From: Pseudomonas fluorescens NCIMB 11764
GTDB lineage: Bacteria; Pseudomonadota; Gammaproteobacteria; Pseudomonadales; Pseudomonadaceae
Assembly (NCBI RefSeq): GCF_000293885.2
Contig: NZ_CP010945.1
Location: 1,384,001 to 1,448,000 of the forward strand
Length of the DNA stretch: 64,000 nt
Reading direction: 5' to 3'
Below are positions 1 through 11,175 of the stretch, in pieces. A model generated the notes under the pieces. It did not search any database. It saw nothing but the letters and a program-made list of their open reading frames with translations, and was not told where the DNA came from. The stretch's first letter is position 1. Each line of letters starts with the position of its first letter. Both the position numbers and the translations under genes were made by a program.

Positions 1-193
1 TGCTGGAACAGGCCAGCCCCATGGCAATGTCCACCAGGCTGAACAGGGCCCCGCCGTGCAGCTTGCCGCCGCGATTGCGCAGTTCTGGTTCCAGCGCCAG
101 GGCGACTTGCGCCACCCCGGCCTCCAGACTGTGCAAGCGACATCCCAGCAACTTGAAAAAAGCGCTTTCGGTCAGTCCGGCCGGAATGTCCAT
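1..193 (-). CDS. PaaI-type hotdog thioesterase, N-terminal part (cut by window edge)
   Basis: The minus strand from 193 reads [20 protein letters not shown] and continues open to base 1, so the gene leaves the window on the left. About 64 residues are visible. They include RNRGGKLHGGALFSLVDIAM, the helix and HGG region typical of PaaI/YdiI-type acyl-CoA thioesterases of the hotdog fold. The ATG overlaps the tex stop codon (ATGA), so the two genes are very likely translated together. The substrate cannot be told from this fragment. Confidence 0.75.
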   Translation of the reverse strand, partial: MDIPAGLTESAFFKLLGCRLHSLEAGVAQVALALEPELRNRGGKLHGGALFSLVDIAMGLACSS

Positions 194-2517
194 CAGCGTT
201 TCTTCAATTGCTTGGCGTTGGCGAACAGCGAAGCCATGGCGTTGTTGGCCGGGGCCGCCGCCGTGGTTTCCTTGCGTGGTGCAGTGTTCTGGGACTGGCG
301 CGGTGCCGACCCCGGACGCGCACCACGGGCGCCGTCGATTTTCTCGCCCGGAGTGTCGCTCATGCGCATCGACAGGCCTACGCGTTTGCGCGGGATATCG
401 ACTTCCATGACCTTCACTTTCACCACGTCACCGGCCTTCACCGCTTCGCGCGGATCCTTGATGAACTTCTCCGAAAGCGCGGAGATGTGCACCAAACCGT
501 CCTGATGCACGCCGATGTCGACGAACGCGCCGAAGTTGGTCACGTTGGTCACGACGCCTTCGAGGATCATGCCCAGCTGCAGGTCCTTGAGGTCTTCGAC
601 GCCTTCCTGGAACTCGGCGGTCTTGAACTCGGGACGCGGGTCACGGCCCGGTTTTTCCAGCTCTTGCAGAATGTCGGTGACCGTTGGCAGACCAAAGGTT
701 TCGTCGGTGTATTTCTTCGGGTCGAGACGCTTGAGGAAACTCGCATCGCCGATCAACGAGCGAATGTCGCGGTCGGTTTCAGCGGCGATGCGTTGCACCA
801 GCGGATAGGCTTCCGGGTGAACCGCCGACGAATCCAGCGGGTTGTCGCCGTTCATCACGCGTAGGAAGCCGGCTGCCTGCTCGAACGTTTTCTCGCCCAG
901 ACGCGCGACTTTCTTCAACGCTGCACGGGTTTTGAACGCGCCGTGCTCGTCGCGGTGGCTGACGATGTTCTGCGCCAAAGTGGCGTTGAGGCCGGAAATA
1001 CGGGCCAGCAGCGCCACGGAAGCGGTGTTCACGTCCACGCCCACGGCGTTCACGCAGTCTTCGACTACCGCGTCCAGGCCGCGCGCCAGTTTCAGCTGCG
1101 ACACGTCGTGCTGGTACTGGCCGACGCCGATGGATTTCGGATCGATCTTCACCAGCTCGGCCAGTGGATCCTGCAAGCGACGAGCGATGGATACCGCGCC
1201 ACGGATCGACACGTCGAGGTCCGGGAATTCCTTGGAGGCCAGTTCCGACGCCGAGTAAACCGATGCGCCGGCCTCGGACACCATGACTTTGGTCATCTTC
1301 ATGGCCGGGTATTTTTTGATCAGTTCAGCGGCCAGCTTGTCGGTCTCGCGGCTGGCGGTGCCATTGCCGATGGCAATCAGGTCCACCGAGTGCTTGGCGC
1401 ACAGGGCTGCAAGTATCGCGAGGGTCTGGTCCCATTTGTTGTGTGGCACGTGCGGGTAAACCGTGGCGTGATCCAGCAGCTTGCCGGTGGCGTCGACCAC
1501 AGCGACCTTGCAACCGGTGCGCAGGCCCGGGTCGAGGCCCAGCGTGGCGCGTGGGCCGGCCGGGGCCGACAGCAGCAGGTCGTGCAGGTTGTGCGCGAAC
1601 ACGTTGATCGCTTCGGTTTCCGCACCGTCGCGCAGTTCGCCCAACAGGTCGGTTTCCAAGTGGGTGTAGAGCTTGACCTTCCAGGTCCAGCGCACCACTT
1701 CGCCCAGCCATTTGTCGGCGGCGCGGTTCTGGTTCTGGATGCCGAACTGCTGGCCGATCATGCCTTCGCACGGGTGCATGGTGCCCGGCAGTTCGTCGCC
1801 GACTTTCAGCGCGGAGCTGAGAATGCCTTCGTTGCGGCCACGGAAAATCGCCAGCGCGCGGTGCGACGGCATGCTTTTCAGCGGTTCATCATGTTCGAAA
1901 TAATCGCGGAACTTGGCACCTTCCTCTTCCTTGCCGGCAATCACGCGGGCACTGAGGGTGGCTTCCTGCTTGAGGTAGCTGCGCAGCTTGTCCAGCAAAC
2001 CGGCGTCTTCGGCGAAGCGTTCCATCAGGATGTATTTGGCGCCTTCGAGGGCAGCCTTCACATCGGCGACGCCTTTTTCGGCATCAACGAAGCGCGCAGC
2101 TTCGGTGTCTGGCGTCAGGGTCGGGTCGTTGAACAGGCCGTCGGCCAGCTCGCCGAGGCCGGCTTCCAGGGCGATCTGGCCCTTGGTGCGGCGCTTCTGC
2201 TTGTACGGCAGGTACAAGTCTTCGAGGCGGGTCTTGGTGTCGGCGAGCTTGATGTCGCGTTCAAGTTGCGGGGTCAGCTTGCCTTGCTCCTGGATGCTGG
2301 CAAGGATGCTGATGCGCCGTTCGTCGAGTTCTCGCAGGTAGCGCAGACGCTCTTCCAGATGACGCAACTGGATGTCATCGAGGCTGCCGGTCACTTCTTT
2401 CCGGTAACGGGCGATGAAGGGAACGGTAGAGCCTTCATCGAGTAGCGCGACGGCCGCTTCGACCTGTTGTGGGCGTACGCCGAGTTCCTCGGCGATGCGG
2501 CTGTTGATGCTGTCCAT
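193..2517 (-). CDS. tex: Tex, RNA-binding transcriptional accessory protein
   Basis: A 774-residue Tex protein, a cytoplasmic nucleic-acid-binding factor acting in transcription. An N-terminal helical Tex domain starts with [15 protein letters not shown] YqgF/RNase H-like domain begins near residue 320 ([18 protein letters not shown]), a helix-hairpin-helix region lies around 489-515, and an S1 RNA-binding domain around 640-715 ([20 protein letters not shown]). The tail is basic and low in complexity. The open frame continues 14 codons upstream, but the ATG at 2517 has an AGGTGG ribosome binding site and gives the usual start. The downstream thioesterase gene overlaps the stop codon. Length and domain order are normal for the family. 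Confidence 0.96.
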   Translation of the reverse strand: MDSINSRIAEELGVRPQQVEAAVALLDEGSTVPFIARYRKEVTGSLDDIQLRHLEERLRYLRELDERRISILASIQEQGKLTPQLERDIKLADTKTRLEDLYLPYKQKRRTKGQIALEAGLGELADGLFNDPTLTPDTEAARFVDAEKGVADVKAALEGAKYILMERFAEDAGLLDKLRSYLKQEATLSARVIAGKEEEGAKFRDYFEHDEPLKSMPSHRALAIFRGRNEGILSSALKVGDELPGTMHPCEGMIGQQFGIQNQNRAADKWLGEVVRWTWKVKLYTHLETDLLGELRDGAETEAINVFAHNLHDLLLSAPAGPRATLGLDPGLRTGCKVAVVDATGKLLDHATVYPHVPHNKWDQTLAILAALCAKHSVDLIAIGNGTASRETDKLAAELIKKYPAMKMTKVMVSEAGASVYSASELASKEFPDLDVSIRGAVSIARRLQDPLAELVKIDPKSIGVGQYQHDVSQLKLARGLDAVVEDCVNAVGVDVNTASVALLARISGLNATLAQNIVSHRDEHGAFKTRAALKKVARLGEKTFEQAAGFLRVMNGDNPLDSSAVHPEAYPLVQRIAAETDRDIRSLIGDASFLKRLDPKKYTDETFGLPTVTDILQELEKPGRDPRPEFKTAEFQEGVEDLKDLQLGMILEGVVTNVTNFGAFVDIGVHQDGLVHISALSEKFIKDPREAVKAGDVVKVKVMEVDIPRKRVGLSMRMSDTPGEKIDGARGARPGSAPRQSQNTAPRKETTAAAPANNAMASLFANAKQLKKR

Positions 2518-2877
2518 AAAACCACCTGACAAATTGTGAAAGCAGGCTCGCGGGCGCATGAATAAAGGCTCGGCGAGTCTGGTTGAGCGGCCTGGCCTGC
2601 GCCGCTACCTGAATCAACAGGCATCCCGTTGACCCGTGAAATCGAACAAATACTGCCAGCGCCTTGAAAATAAAAAGCGGCTGCCGCAGTAATGATCAGA
2701 CGTTGCCTGACACAAAAGGCCGCGCATTATAACCAGCGTTCTGTCATTCGGGGGCATCACAGGCTGTAGGCACAATGCCCGGATTCCTGGCGGTGAAGGA
2801 AAAATCTGCTAACAATGCACACGGTGCGTATAACGGCAGCTACGCCATAATGCGCGCCGAGATCAAAGGAGCATCCA
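2518..2877. promoter_or_regulatory. Divergent intergenic region between tex and ompR
   Basis: No gene is seen in these 360 bases. On the minus strand a TATAAT box (plus bases 2726-2731) could be the -10 of tex, but I see no good -35 at the right distance. On the plus strand a CATAAT box at 2846-2851, followed by AAAGGAG just before the ompR start, could serve ompR. Both promoter calls are by eye. Confidence 0.4.
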
Positions 2878-3618
2878 ATGAGCAGCACTGCAAACATTGC
2901 TGAAGGCGAAAAAATTCTTATCGTTGACGACGATCCGGGGCTCAGCAGCCTGCTGGAACGCTTTTTCGTCAGCAAGGGCTATCGCGCCCGCGCCGTACCG
3001 AACACTGAGCAAATGGACCGCCTGCTGGCGCGTGAAGTGTTCAACCTGGTCGTCCTCGACCTGATGCTGCCCGGCGAAGACGGTCTGACCGCCTGCCGCC
3101 GCCTGCGCACGGCGAACAATCAGATTCCGATCATCATGCTCACCGCCAAGGGCGACGAGCTGAGCCGCATCAAGGGCCTGGAGCTGGGCGCCGACGATTA
3201 CCTGGCCAAGCCGTTCAACCCGGACGAGCTGATGGCGCGCGTCAAAGCCGTCCTGCGTCGTCAGTCCGCTCCGGTGCCGGGCGCGCCGGGCAGCGAAGAC
3301 GAAAGCGTGACCTTCGGTGACTATGAACTGTCGCTGGCCACTCGCGAACTGAAACGCGGTGACGAAGTGCACATGCTCACCACCGGTGAGTTTGCGGTGC
3401 TCAAGGCGTTGGTCATGAACGCGCGTCAGCCTCTGACTCGCGACAAACTGATGAACCTGGCCCGAGGCCGCGAGTGGGATGCCCTGGAGCGTTCCATCGA
3501 CGTGCAGATTTCCCGTCTGCGCCGGATGATCGAACCCGATCCATCCAAGCCGCGTTACATCCAGACCGTCTGGGGCGTGGGCTACGTGTTCGTTCCGGAT
3601 GGCGCCGCCACCAAGTGA
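2878..3618 (+). CDS. ompR: OmpR response regulator
   Basis: A 246-residue response regulator of the OmpR/PhoB class, acting in the cytoplasm on promoters of envelope and osmotic-stress genes. The receiver domain fills residues 1-125 with acidic residues DDD near the start, the phospho-acceptor Asp61 in VVLDLMLPGEDG and the conserved Lys in LAKPFNPDE. A winged-helix DNA-binding domain follows (LTTGEFAVLKALV to VWGVGYVFVPDG). Its kinase partner envZ starts 103 bases downstream on the same strand, so they form the usual pair. The ATG has a strong AAAGGAG site. Confidence 0.96.
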   Translation: MSSTANIAEGEKILIVDDDPGLSSLLERFFVSKGYRARAVPNTEQMDRLLAREVFNLVVLDLMLPGEDGLTACRRLRTANNQIPIIMLTAKGDELSRIKGLELGADDYLAKPFNPDELMARVKAVLRRQSAPVPGAPGSEDESVTFGDYELSLATRELKRGDEVHMLTTGEFAVLKALVMNARQPLTRDKLMNLARGREWDALERSIDVQISRLRRMIEPDPSKPRYIQTVWGVGYVFVPDGAATK

Positions 3619-3627
3619 TCGGCGATT

Positions 3628-3702
3628 TGTAGGAGCGGGTCGTGCGGATGATGTTGTCCGCAGACTCGCGATCCGCAATATGCGAGCATCGCTCGCTCCT
3701 GC
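3628..3702. repeat. REP-like inverted repeat between ompR and envZ
   Basis: The arms TGTAGGAGCG and CGCTCCTGCA lie at the two ends of this 75-base segment and pair with each other. The GTAGGAGC type is common between Pseudomonas genes. It sits inside the ompR-envZ transcription unit, where it could make a stem in the mRNA. Confidence 0.65.
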
Positions 3703-3721
3703 AAGTGTGTAGCGGTTATCC

Positions 3722-5035
3722 ATGAAAACCCCCGTGTGGTTCCCCCAGAGTTTCTTCTCCCGCACCCTGTGGCTGGTGCTGATCGTCGTCCTGTTCTCCA
3801 AGGCGCTGACCCTGGTTTATCTGTTGATGAACGAAGACGTGCTGGTGGATCGCCAATACAGCCACGGCGTCGCCCTGACGCTGCGCGCCTATTGGGCGGC
3901 GGATGAAAACAACCGTGAAAAGATTGCCGAAGCCGCGACCCTGATCCGGGTGGTGGGTGCCGGCGTGCCGGAAGGCGAGCAACACTGGCCTTACAGCGAG
4001 ATCTACCAGCGGCAGATGCAGGCAGAGCTTGGCGCCGACACCGAGGTGCGATTGCGCATGCACTCGCCACCGGCCCTGTGGGTTCGGGCGCCCAGTCTCG
4101 GTGATGGCTGGCTGAAAGTGCCGCTGTACCCGCATCCTTTGCGCGGCCAGAAAATCTGGAACGTGCTCGGCTGGTTCCTGGCCATCGGCTTGCTGTCCAC
4201 CGCCTCGGCGTGGATCTTCGTCAGTCAGCTCAATCAACCTTTGAAACGCCTGGTCTATGCCGCGAGGCAACTTGGCCAGGGCCGTAGTGTGCGTCTGCCG
4301 ATCAGCGATACGCCAAGCGAGATGACCGAGGTGTATCGCGCCTTCAACCAGATGGCTGAAGACGTCGAACAGGCCGGCCGCGAGCGCGAGCTGATGCTGG
4401 CCGGCGTGTCCCATGACTTGCGTACGCCACTGACACGGTTGCGGCTGTCCCTGGAACTGATGGGCGACCACAGCGACCTGACGGACGACATGGTGCGCGA
4501 CATCGAAGACATGGACGCGATTCTCGACCAGTTCCTCGCGTTCATTCGCGATGGTCGCGATGAATCGGTGGAAGAGGTGGACTTGACCGACCTGGTGCGT
4601 GAAGTCGCCGCGCCTTACAACCAGAACGAAGAGAAAGTACGCCTGCGCCTGGAGCCGATTCAGCCGTTCCCGTTGCGTCGGGTGTCAATGAAGCGCCTGC
4701 TGAACAACCTGATCGGCAACGCGCTGCATCATGCTGGCAGTGGGGTCGAAGTGGCGGCTTATGTTTCCGGGGATGTGAGCGCTCCTTACGTGGTGCTGAG
4801 CGTCATGGACCGTGGTGCGGGCATTGATCCGTCGGAGCTGGAGGCGATCTTCAATCCGTTCACTCGTGGGGATCGCGCTCGCGGTGGTAAAGGGACCGGG
4901 TTGGGCCTGGCGATCGTGAAGCGGATTGCTTCGATGCATGGTGGGAATGTTGAGTTGCGCAACCGGTCGGGTGGCGGACTGGAAGCGCGGGTGCGGTTAC
5001 CGCTTGGGTTGATGTTGCCGCGGGATGCGGTTTAA
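3722..5035 (+). CDS. envZ: EnvZ sensor histidine kinase
   Basis: A 437-residue inner-membrane kinase that phosphorylates OmpR. The first membrane segment is near residues 13-35 and the second near 143-165 (VLGWFLAIGLLSTASAWIFV), with a periplasmic loop between them. A HAMP domain follows. The phospho-acceptor is His231 in AGVSHDLRTPLTRLR. The ATP-binding domain has the N box (NNLIGNALHHA), the G1 box (DRGAGID) and the G2 box (GKGTGLGLAIV). Length fits Pseudomonas EnvZ. It follows ompR on the same strand, separated by a REP-like stem. Confidence 0.95.
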   Translation: MKTPVWFPQSFFSRTLWLVLIVVLFSKALTLVYLLMNEDVLVDRQYSHGVALTLRAYWAADENNREKIAEAATLIRVVGAGVPEGEQHWPYSEIYQRQMQAELGADTEVRLRMHSPPALWVRAPSLGDGWLKVPLYPHPLRGQKIWNVLGWFLAIGLLSTASAWIFVSQLNQPLKRLVYAARQLGQGRSVRLPISDTPSEMTEVYRAFNQMAEDVEQAGRERELMLAGVSHDLRTPLTRLRLSLELMGDHSDLTDDMVRDIEDMDAILDQFLAFIRDGRDESVEEVDLTDLVREVAAPYNQNEEKVRLRLEPIQPFPLRRVSMKRLLNNLIGNALHHAGSGVEVAAYVSGDVSAPYVVLSVMDRGAGIDPSELEAIFNPFTRGDRARGGKGTGLGLAIVKRIASMHGGNVELRNRSGGGLEARVRLPLGLMLPRDAV

Positions 5036-5069
5036 AGACCAGCATTGTCAGTGGGGCTTAAGGCCTCAT

Positions 5070-5130
5070 CGCGAGCAGGCTCGCTCTCACATTGAAATAC
5101 GTTTCCCTTGTGGGAGCGAGCCTGCTCGCG
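5070..5130. repeat. REPIN: paired REP sequences
   Basis: CGCGAGCAGGCTCGCTC at 5070-5086 is followed by its exact reverse complement at 5114-5130. This is a typical Pseudomonas REP doublet placed between the convergent ends of envZ and rimK. Confidence 0.85.
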
Positions 5131-5164
5131 AAGGCGGTCTTCCGACCGCCATAAATCTCAGGGT

Positions 5165-6070
5165 TTAACCTTTCCCTTTGGTCCGCGTCATATTCGGCCC
5201 ACCATTTTTCTCAAGATGCTCAATGATGATCCCCGCCACATTCTTCCCGGTGGTGGTTTCAATCCCTTCCAGACCCGGCGAAGAATTCACTTCCATCACC
5301 AGCGGCCCGTGATTGGAACGCAGGATATCCACGCCCGCCACCGCCAAACCCATCACTTTCGCTGCACGCAACGCAGTCATGCGTTCTTCCGGCGTGATCT
5401 TGATCAGGCTGGCGCTGCCACCGCGATGCAGGTTGGAGCGAAACTCCCCGGGCTTGGCCTGACGCTTCATCGCCGCAATCACCTTGTCGCCCACCACGAA
5501 GCAACGAATGTCCGCACCGCCGGCTTCCTTGATGTACTCCTGAACCATGATGTTCTGCTTGAGGCCCATGAACGCCTCGATCACCGATTCCGCCGCCGTC
5601 GCGGTTTCACACAGCACTACGCCAATCCCCTGGGTGCCTTCCAGCACCTTGATCACCAGCGGTGCGCCGTTGACCATGTCGATCAGGTCGGGAATGTCAT
5701 CCGGGGAATGCGCAAATCCGGTGACCGGCAAACCGATTCCACGGCGAGACAGCAATTGCAGCGAACGCAGTTTGTCCCGCGAGCGGGCAATGGCCACCGA
5801 TTCGTTGAGCGGAAACACCCCCATCATTTCGAACTGGCGCAACACCGCGCAGCCATAGAACGTTACCGATGCACCGATCCGCGGGATCACCGCGTCGAAA
5901 CCTTCCAGCGGTTTGCCGCGGTAGTGGATCTGCGGCTTGTGACTGGCAATGTTCATGTAGGCGCGCAGGGTGTCGATCACCACCATTTCATGGCCACGCT
6001 CGGTACCGGCTTCGACCAGACGACGAGTGGAATACAGACGCGGGTTCCGCGACAGCACAGCGATCTTCAT
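5165..6070 (-). CDS. rimK: RimK, ribosomal protein S6 glutamate ligase
   Basis: A 301-residue ATP-grasp ligase that adds glutamate residues to the C-terminus of ribosomal protein S6. The N-terminal domain starts [20 protein letters not shown]. The ATP-grasp core carries [19 protein letters not shown], the arginine-rich [17 protein letters not shown] and the metal-binding [13 protein letters not shown]. Its ATG overlaps the rimB stop (ATGA), so it is the last gene of rimA-rimB-rimK. In P. fluorescens this operon is known to alter the ribosome and the proteome, with RimK activity responding to cyclic di-GMP. Confidence 0.95.
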   Translation of the reverse strand: MKIAVLSRNPRLYSTRRLVEAGTERGHEMVVIDTLRAYMNIASHKPQIHYRGKPLEGFDAVIPRIGASVTFYGCAVLRQFEMMGVFPLNESVAIARSRDKLRSLQLLSRRGIGLPVTGFAHSPDDIPDLIDMVNGAPLVIKVLEGTQGIGVVLCETATAAESVIEAFMGLKQNIMVQEYIKEAGGADIRCFVVGDKVIAAMKRQAKPGEFRSNLHRGGSASLIKITPEERMTALRAAKVMGLAVAGVDILRSNHGPLVMEVNSSPGLEGIETTTGKNVAGIIIEHLEKNGGPNMTRTKGKG

Positions 6071-6546
6071 GCAACACCTGTGGAAGAGGTAGATACCGGG
6101 AACACCGGCTTGTCTTGTACATATTTAATGCCCGGATTGACCACCAACTGGCCGTCGATCAGGGCTTTGGAACCGAGTAACAGGCGATAACGCATGGACT
6201 TGCGACAGGCGAGGGTGAACTCGACCCGCCAGACCCGATCACCGAGGGCCAGGGTGGTGCTGACCACGTAACGCTTCTGCGCATGGCCGTTGGAGCTTTT
6301 GATGGTTTTCATCGTCACCAGTGGTGCTTCGCAGCGGCGGTGACGCAGTTGCACGACCGTGCCCAGGTGCGCGGTGAAGCGCACCCAGCTCTCGCCCTCG
6401 CGCTCGAACGGCTCGATGTCGGTGGCGTGCAGGCTGGAGGTGCTGGCGCCAGTGTCGATTTTTGCCCGCAGGCCCGCGACTCCCAAATCCGGGAGCGCCA
6501 CCCACTCGCGCAGACCGATAACGGTCAAATGGTCAAATGTCTTCAA
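6067..6546 (-). CDS. rimB: RimB, ATP-dependent zinc protease-like protein
   Basis: A 159-residue protein of the retropepsin-like zinc protease family paired with RimK in pseudomonads. Visible features are the aspartic-protease-like [13 protein letters not shown] near residue 31 and the second half [20 protein letters not shown]. The operon link comes from a 4-base overlap with rimK and a 16-base gap after rimA. The start is uncertain: the longest frame begins with TTG at 6546 and has no clear ribosome binding site, so translation may depend on coupling to rimA. Known work in P. fluorescens places RimB with RimK in S6 modification. Confidence 0.88.
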   Translation of the reverse strand: MKTFDHLTVIGLREWVALPDLGVAGLRAKIDTGASTSSLHATDIEPFEREGESWVRFTAHLGTVVQLRHRRCEAPLVTMKTIKSSNGHAQKRYVVSTTLALGDRVWRVEFTLACRKSMRYRLLLGSKALIDGQLVVNPGIKYVQDKPVFPVSTSSTGVA

Positions 6547-6562
6547 TAGGAAAAACCGGCGA

Positions 6563-7342
6563 TTATCGCGTCCAGGCTTCAGGCGGTACCTGAGCCAACG
6601 CTTTGAATGCAGGTTTGGCGAACCAGTAACCCTGCATCAGAAAAATTCCACAGTCCGCCAGGAAATCCCGTTCTCCGGCGCTTTCAATGCCTTCGGCGAT
6701 GACTGTAACGTCCAACTCCGCACAGATTGTGACAATCCCCCGAACGATAGCCTGACGAACACGATCGCGGTCGACATCGCGGATCAGCGCCATGTCGAGT
6801 TTGATCAGGTCCGGTTGGAAATCAGCCAGCAGATTGAGCCCCGAGTAGCCCGCGCCGAAATCGTCGATGGCGGTCTTGAAGCCGAATTCGCGGTATTCAC
6901 GCAGAATATTAGTCAAATGGCGATAGTTATCTACGTGCTCGCTTTCCAGGGTTTCGAAAATCAGACGGTCGATGGGGAAGCTGTGTGTTTTCGCGGCCTC
7001 TAGCGTGCTGCGGATACAGAGTTCGGGGCGGTAGACAGCGTTGGGCATGAAGTTGATCGATAAGTGTGTCTGCATGTTTAGACGAGCCGCGCCTGCAATG
7101 GCTCGAGTCCGGCAGAGCTGGTCAAAGCGGTAGCGATTCGCTTCTGTAATCTGCTCAAGCACAGACAGAGCGCCTTCCCCCGCGATGCCGCGTACCAAGG
7201 CTTCATGGGCGAAAACCGACTGATCCCGCAAGTCGACGATCGGTTGGTAGGCAAAGGCAAAGTCGAAGCCCAGCGGCTCGCTTTGCTGACAGCCCTGGCA
7301 ACCATTTTGAGGCGAGGTCAATGAAGCCGGAAATATAGTCAC
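6563..7342 (-). CDS. rimA: RimA, EAL-domain cyclic di-GMP phosphodiesterase
   Basis: A 259-residue stand-alone EAL protein. The catalytic signature appears as HEALVRG near residue 46, followed by NFMP, ETLES, the loop-6 segment DDFGAGYSGL, LIKLD and AEGIES, so metal- and substrate-binding residues look present. A Cys-rich stretch (CQGCQQ) lies near the N-terminus. It heads the rim operon, 16 bases before rimB. In P. fluorescens the gene in this position is RimA, which lowers cyclic di-GMP and so adjusts RimK. The start used is GTG at 7342; another start is possible. Confidence 0.88.
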   Translation of the reverse strand: MTIFPASLTSPQNGCQGCQQSEPLGFDFAFAYQPIVDLRDQSVFAHEALVRGIAGEGALSVLEQITEANRYRFDQLCRTRAIAGAARLNMQTHLSINFMPNAVYRPELCIRSTLEAAKTHSFPIDRLIFETLESEHVDNYRHLTNILREYREFGFKTAIDDFGAGYSGLNLLADFQPDLIKLDMALIRDVDRDRVRQAIVRGIVTICAELDVTVIAEGIESAGERDFLADCGIFLMQGYWFAKPAFKALAQVPPEAWTR

Positions 7343-7450
7343 TCCATGCCGGGGATCCGGCCTTGGTCACAGTCTATCTGGAGAGCCGGGTTGTTGCGCC
7401 CGACAGAAACGGTAGTACAGTTCCGACTATTGGCGGAAAGAGGAATTCAA

Positions 7451-7858
7451 GTGGCACAAAAACAGGAAGAAGACGACAAGGTCCGTCTCGATAAATGGTT
7501 GTGGGCCGCGCGTTTTTATAAAACACGTGCCTTGGCCAAGGCCGCGATTGAAAGCGGCAAGGTGCATTGCCGGGGCGAGCGCTGCAAGCCGGGCAAGGAG
7601 CCCAGGATTGGCGACGAGTTTCAGATTCGTACCGGGTTCGAGGAGCGCACGGTGGTGGTCCAGGCGTTGTCGATCGTGCGCCGTGGCGCGCCGGAGGCTC
7701 AGGCGTTGTACGCCGAAACCGAAGCCAGCATCGCCAAGCGCGAAGCGGCTGCAGCCATGCGCAAGGCCGGTTCGTTGGGCGTGAGCACCGATGGCAAGCC
7801 GAGCAAGAAACAGCGGCGGGATCTGTTTAAGTTTCGTGGGAGCAGTAACGACGAGTAG
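7451..7858 (+). CDS. hslR: Hsp15, ribosome-associated heat-shock protein (S4 domain)
   Basis: A 135-residue RNA-binding protein that binds 50S subunits carrying stalled nascent chains. The S4 domain covers roughly residues 12-70 (VRLDKWLWAARFYKTRALAK, then GKVHCRGERCKPG). The C-terminal third is basic and ends near KPSKKQRRDLFKFRG. The open frame runs further upstream, but the GTG at 7451 preceded by AAGAGGA gives the normal family start. It lies near hslO and pckA, as in many gammaproteobacteria. Confidence 0.92.
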   Translation: MAQKQEEDDKVRLDKWLWAARFYKTRALAKAAIESGKVHCRGERCKPGKEPRIGDEFQIRTGFEERTVVVQALSIVRRGAPEAQALYAETEASIAKREAAAAMRKAGSLGVSTDGKPSKKQRRDLFKFRGSSNDE

Positions 7859-7884
7859 GGCTGGCAGATGTGTGTTGCCTGCAA

Positions 7885-7958
7885 AAAGATCGCAGCCTTC
7901 GGCAGCTCCTACGGGTGTACGCATTCCCATGTAGGCGCTGCCGAAGGCTGCGGTCTTT
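7885..7958. repeat. Inverted repeat pair (GATCGCAGCCTTCGGCAGC type)
   Basis: A left arm around GATCGCAGCCTTCGGCAGCT and a right arm around GCGCTGCCGAAGGCTGCGGT are near-perfect reverse complements, each with a CTAC or GTAG edge at the centre. This is another Pseudomonas REPIN type, here downstream of hslR. Confidence 0.8.
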
Positions 7959-7987
7959 CAGGATCACCGCGTTACCCAGGCGAAGCG

Positions 7988-8307
7988 CTACACCACACAC
8001 ATCCGCGAAACCATCGGCATTTTTCCCAGCAGTCCGAACAACGCCAGCCCCCGGATCACCAGTGAAGCTAGATCATCCCGACCACCGCATCGAACGGGCG
8101 CAGACTTGCAATTGCCCAGCTGTGCAGCCATATCGGGTGAGTCGCCAGCGGCGAATTGAGTGGGTGAAACAGCCACTCGTCGAAAATCACACACAGCCTT
8201 TGACCCGTAGGCCATAACCAGAAGGCCAGCAGTGCCAGAGGCACAACATTGCAGAACGCCAACCGGCGGGTGTTCCACCTTGCTTGGAACAAACCCGGAT
8301 TGTTCAT
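7988..8307 (-). pseudogene. Decayed N-terminal fragment of a membrane protein
   Basis: The minus strand from 8307 encodes 79 residues (MNNPGLFQARWNTRRLAFCN, a hydrophobic segment VVPLALLAFWLW, then FDEWLFHPLNSPLA) and stops at 8068. The next frame continues in the same style (LASLVIRGLALFGLLGKMPM) to 7988. The simplest reading is a membrane enzyme gene that has lost its frame near 8070 and the rest of its length. The pattern recalls the start of PAP2-type phosphatases, but that is a guess. Confidence 0.45.
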
Positions 8308-8408
8308 AAAATGCCTCCCTTGGCTGAACGTCGCGCACCAAAACGGTGCCGTGTGGGCGCAATTTCACGTTCTGCAATTATTTGTCATTACTTCAGATAC
8401 CCAGACCT

Positions 8409-9311
8409 ATGACCGAGCTACCGGATACCGACTACACCCAACGCTTCATCTTCGATGACAGCGACACCCGCGGCGAGCTGGTGTCGTTGGAGCGCAGCTA
8501 CGCCGAAGTCCTCGCCAAACACGCGTACCCGGAGCCGGTAAAACAACTGCTCGGCGAACTGATGGCCGCGGCTTCGTTGCTGGTCGGCACCTTGAAGTTC
8601 GATGGGTTGCTGATTCTCCAGGCCCGCTCCGATGGCCCGGTGCCGTTGCTGATGATCGAATGTTCCAGCGAGCGCGAAATCCGTGGCCTGGCCCGTTACG
8701 AGGCCGACCAGATCGCCCCCGACGCAACCCTCGCCGACCTGATGCCCAACGGCGTATTGGCACTGACCGTCGACCCGACCCAAGGCCAGCGCTACCAGGG
8801 CATCGTCGACCTGGATGGCGAAACCCTGTCGGAGTGCTTCACCAATTATTTCGTCATGTCCCAACAGGTGGGTACGCGTTTCTGGCTGTACGCCGATGGC
8901 CGTCGCGCCCGGGGCCTGCTGCTGCAGCAACTGCCCGCCGACCGTCTGAAAGACGAAGAAGAACGCGCCGCCAGTTGGCAGCATGTCACTGCATTGGCCG
9001 GCACCCTGACCGCCGATGAATTGCTCAGCCTGGACAACGAAACCGTGCTCCATCGCCTCTACCACGAAGAGCAGGTTCGGCTGTTTGATGTGCAGAAGCT
9101 ACGCTTCCGTTGCAGCTGCTCGCGCGAACGTTCTGCCAATGCACTGGTCAGTTTGGGTCAGGAAGATGCCCAGGCACTGGTCATCGAACACGGTGGCCAC
9201 ATCGAGATCGATTGCCAGTTCTGTAACCAGCGCTACCTGTTCGACGCCGCCGATATCAGTCAATTGTTCGCTGGCGCAGGTGTCGAGACGCCGTCAGATA
9301 CCCGTCACTAA
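8409..9311 (+). CDS. hslO: Hsp33, redox-regulated chaperone
   Basis: A 300-residue cytoplasmic holdase chaperone switched on by oxidation. The N-terminal domain begins with [20 protein letters not shown]. The C-terminal zinc centre has CSC at residues 236-238 and CQFC at 268-271, the four cysteines that bind zinc when reduced and form disulfides under oxidative stress. The longest frame starts 21 codons earlier, but the ATG at 8409 fits the usual N-terminus. It lies between hslR and pckA. Confidence 0.95.
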   Translation: MTELPDTDYTQRFIFDDSDTRGELVSLERSYAEVLAKHAYPEPVKQLLGELMAAASLLVGTLKFDGLLILQARSDGPVPLLMIECSSEREIRGLARYEADQIAPDATLADLMPNGVLALTVDPTQGQRYQGIVDLDGETLSECFTNYFVMSQQVGTRFWLYADGRRARGLLLQQLPADRLKDEEERAASWQHVTALAGTLTADELLSLDNETVLHRLYHEEQVRLFDVQKLRFRCSCSRERSANALVSLGQEDAQALVIEHGGHIEIDCQFCNQRYLFDAADISQLFAGAGVETPSDTRH

Positions 9312-9395
9312 AACGGTTCAGCGCAGGTAAATTCACTGGATAGTGCCGGAATAACGCCGTTACGACGGGAGGGCCCTACTTTTTTTGGGCTTTTC

Positions 9396-9404
9396 TGGCA
9401 TAAT
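9396..9404 (+). promoter_or_regulatory. Extended -10 promoter candidate for pckA
   Basis: TGGCATAAT combines a TG extension with a CATAAT hexamer, 87 bases before the pckA start. No strong -35 is needed for such a promoter. The call is by eye only. Confidence 0.4.
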
Positions 9405-9430
9405 CCGGCCCACTTTTTTCGCGGTAGTAG

Positions 9431-11032
<1,602 letters not shown>

Positions 11033-11053
11033 GAGCTGGTTTGATGGAATGAG

Positions 11054-11080
11054 AAAGCCGCCCTTTGGGGCGGCTTTTTT
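11054..11080 (+). terminator. Rho-independent terminator of pckA
   Basis: AAAGCCGCC and GGCGGCTTTTTT pair around the loop CTTTGGG, followed by a T run. It lies just after the pckA stop codon. Confidence 0.92.
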
Positions 11081-11110
11081 GTATGTGCAATTCAGGCTGT
11101 CAGGCACACC

Positions 11111-11167
11111 GTAACTGCCATTATTCCAACCGAAAAGGCACTAAACGACCAGAATAATGGCACTTAC
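11111..11167. repeat. Inverted repeat before the DUF1493 gene end
   Basis: GTAACTGCCATTATTC at 11111-11126 is mirrored by GAATAATGGCACTTAC at 11152-11167, with a 25-base centre. It lies between pckA and the convergent DUF1493 gene. It could be a terminator stem for the latter or a protein-binding site; there is no T run to decide. Confidence 0.5.
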
Positions 11168-11175
11168 GCGTTCGG

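Noticed and set aside
943..2445. A 500-codon open frame on the plus strand
   Set aside because: It is the antisense shadow of tex.
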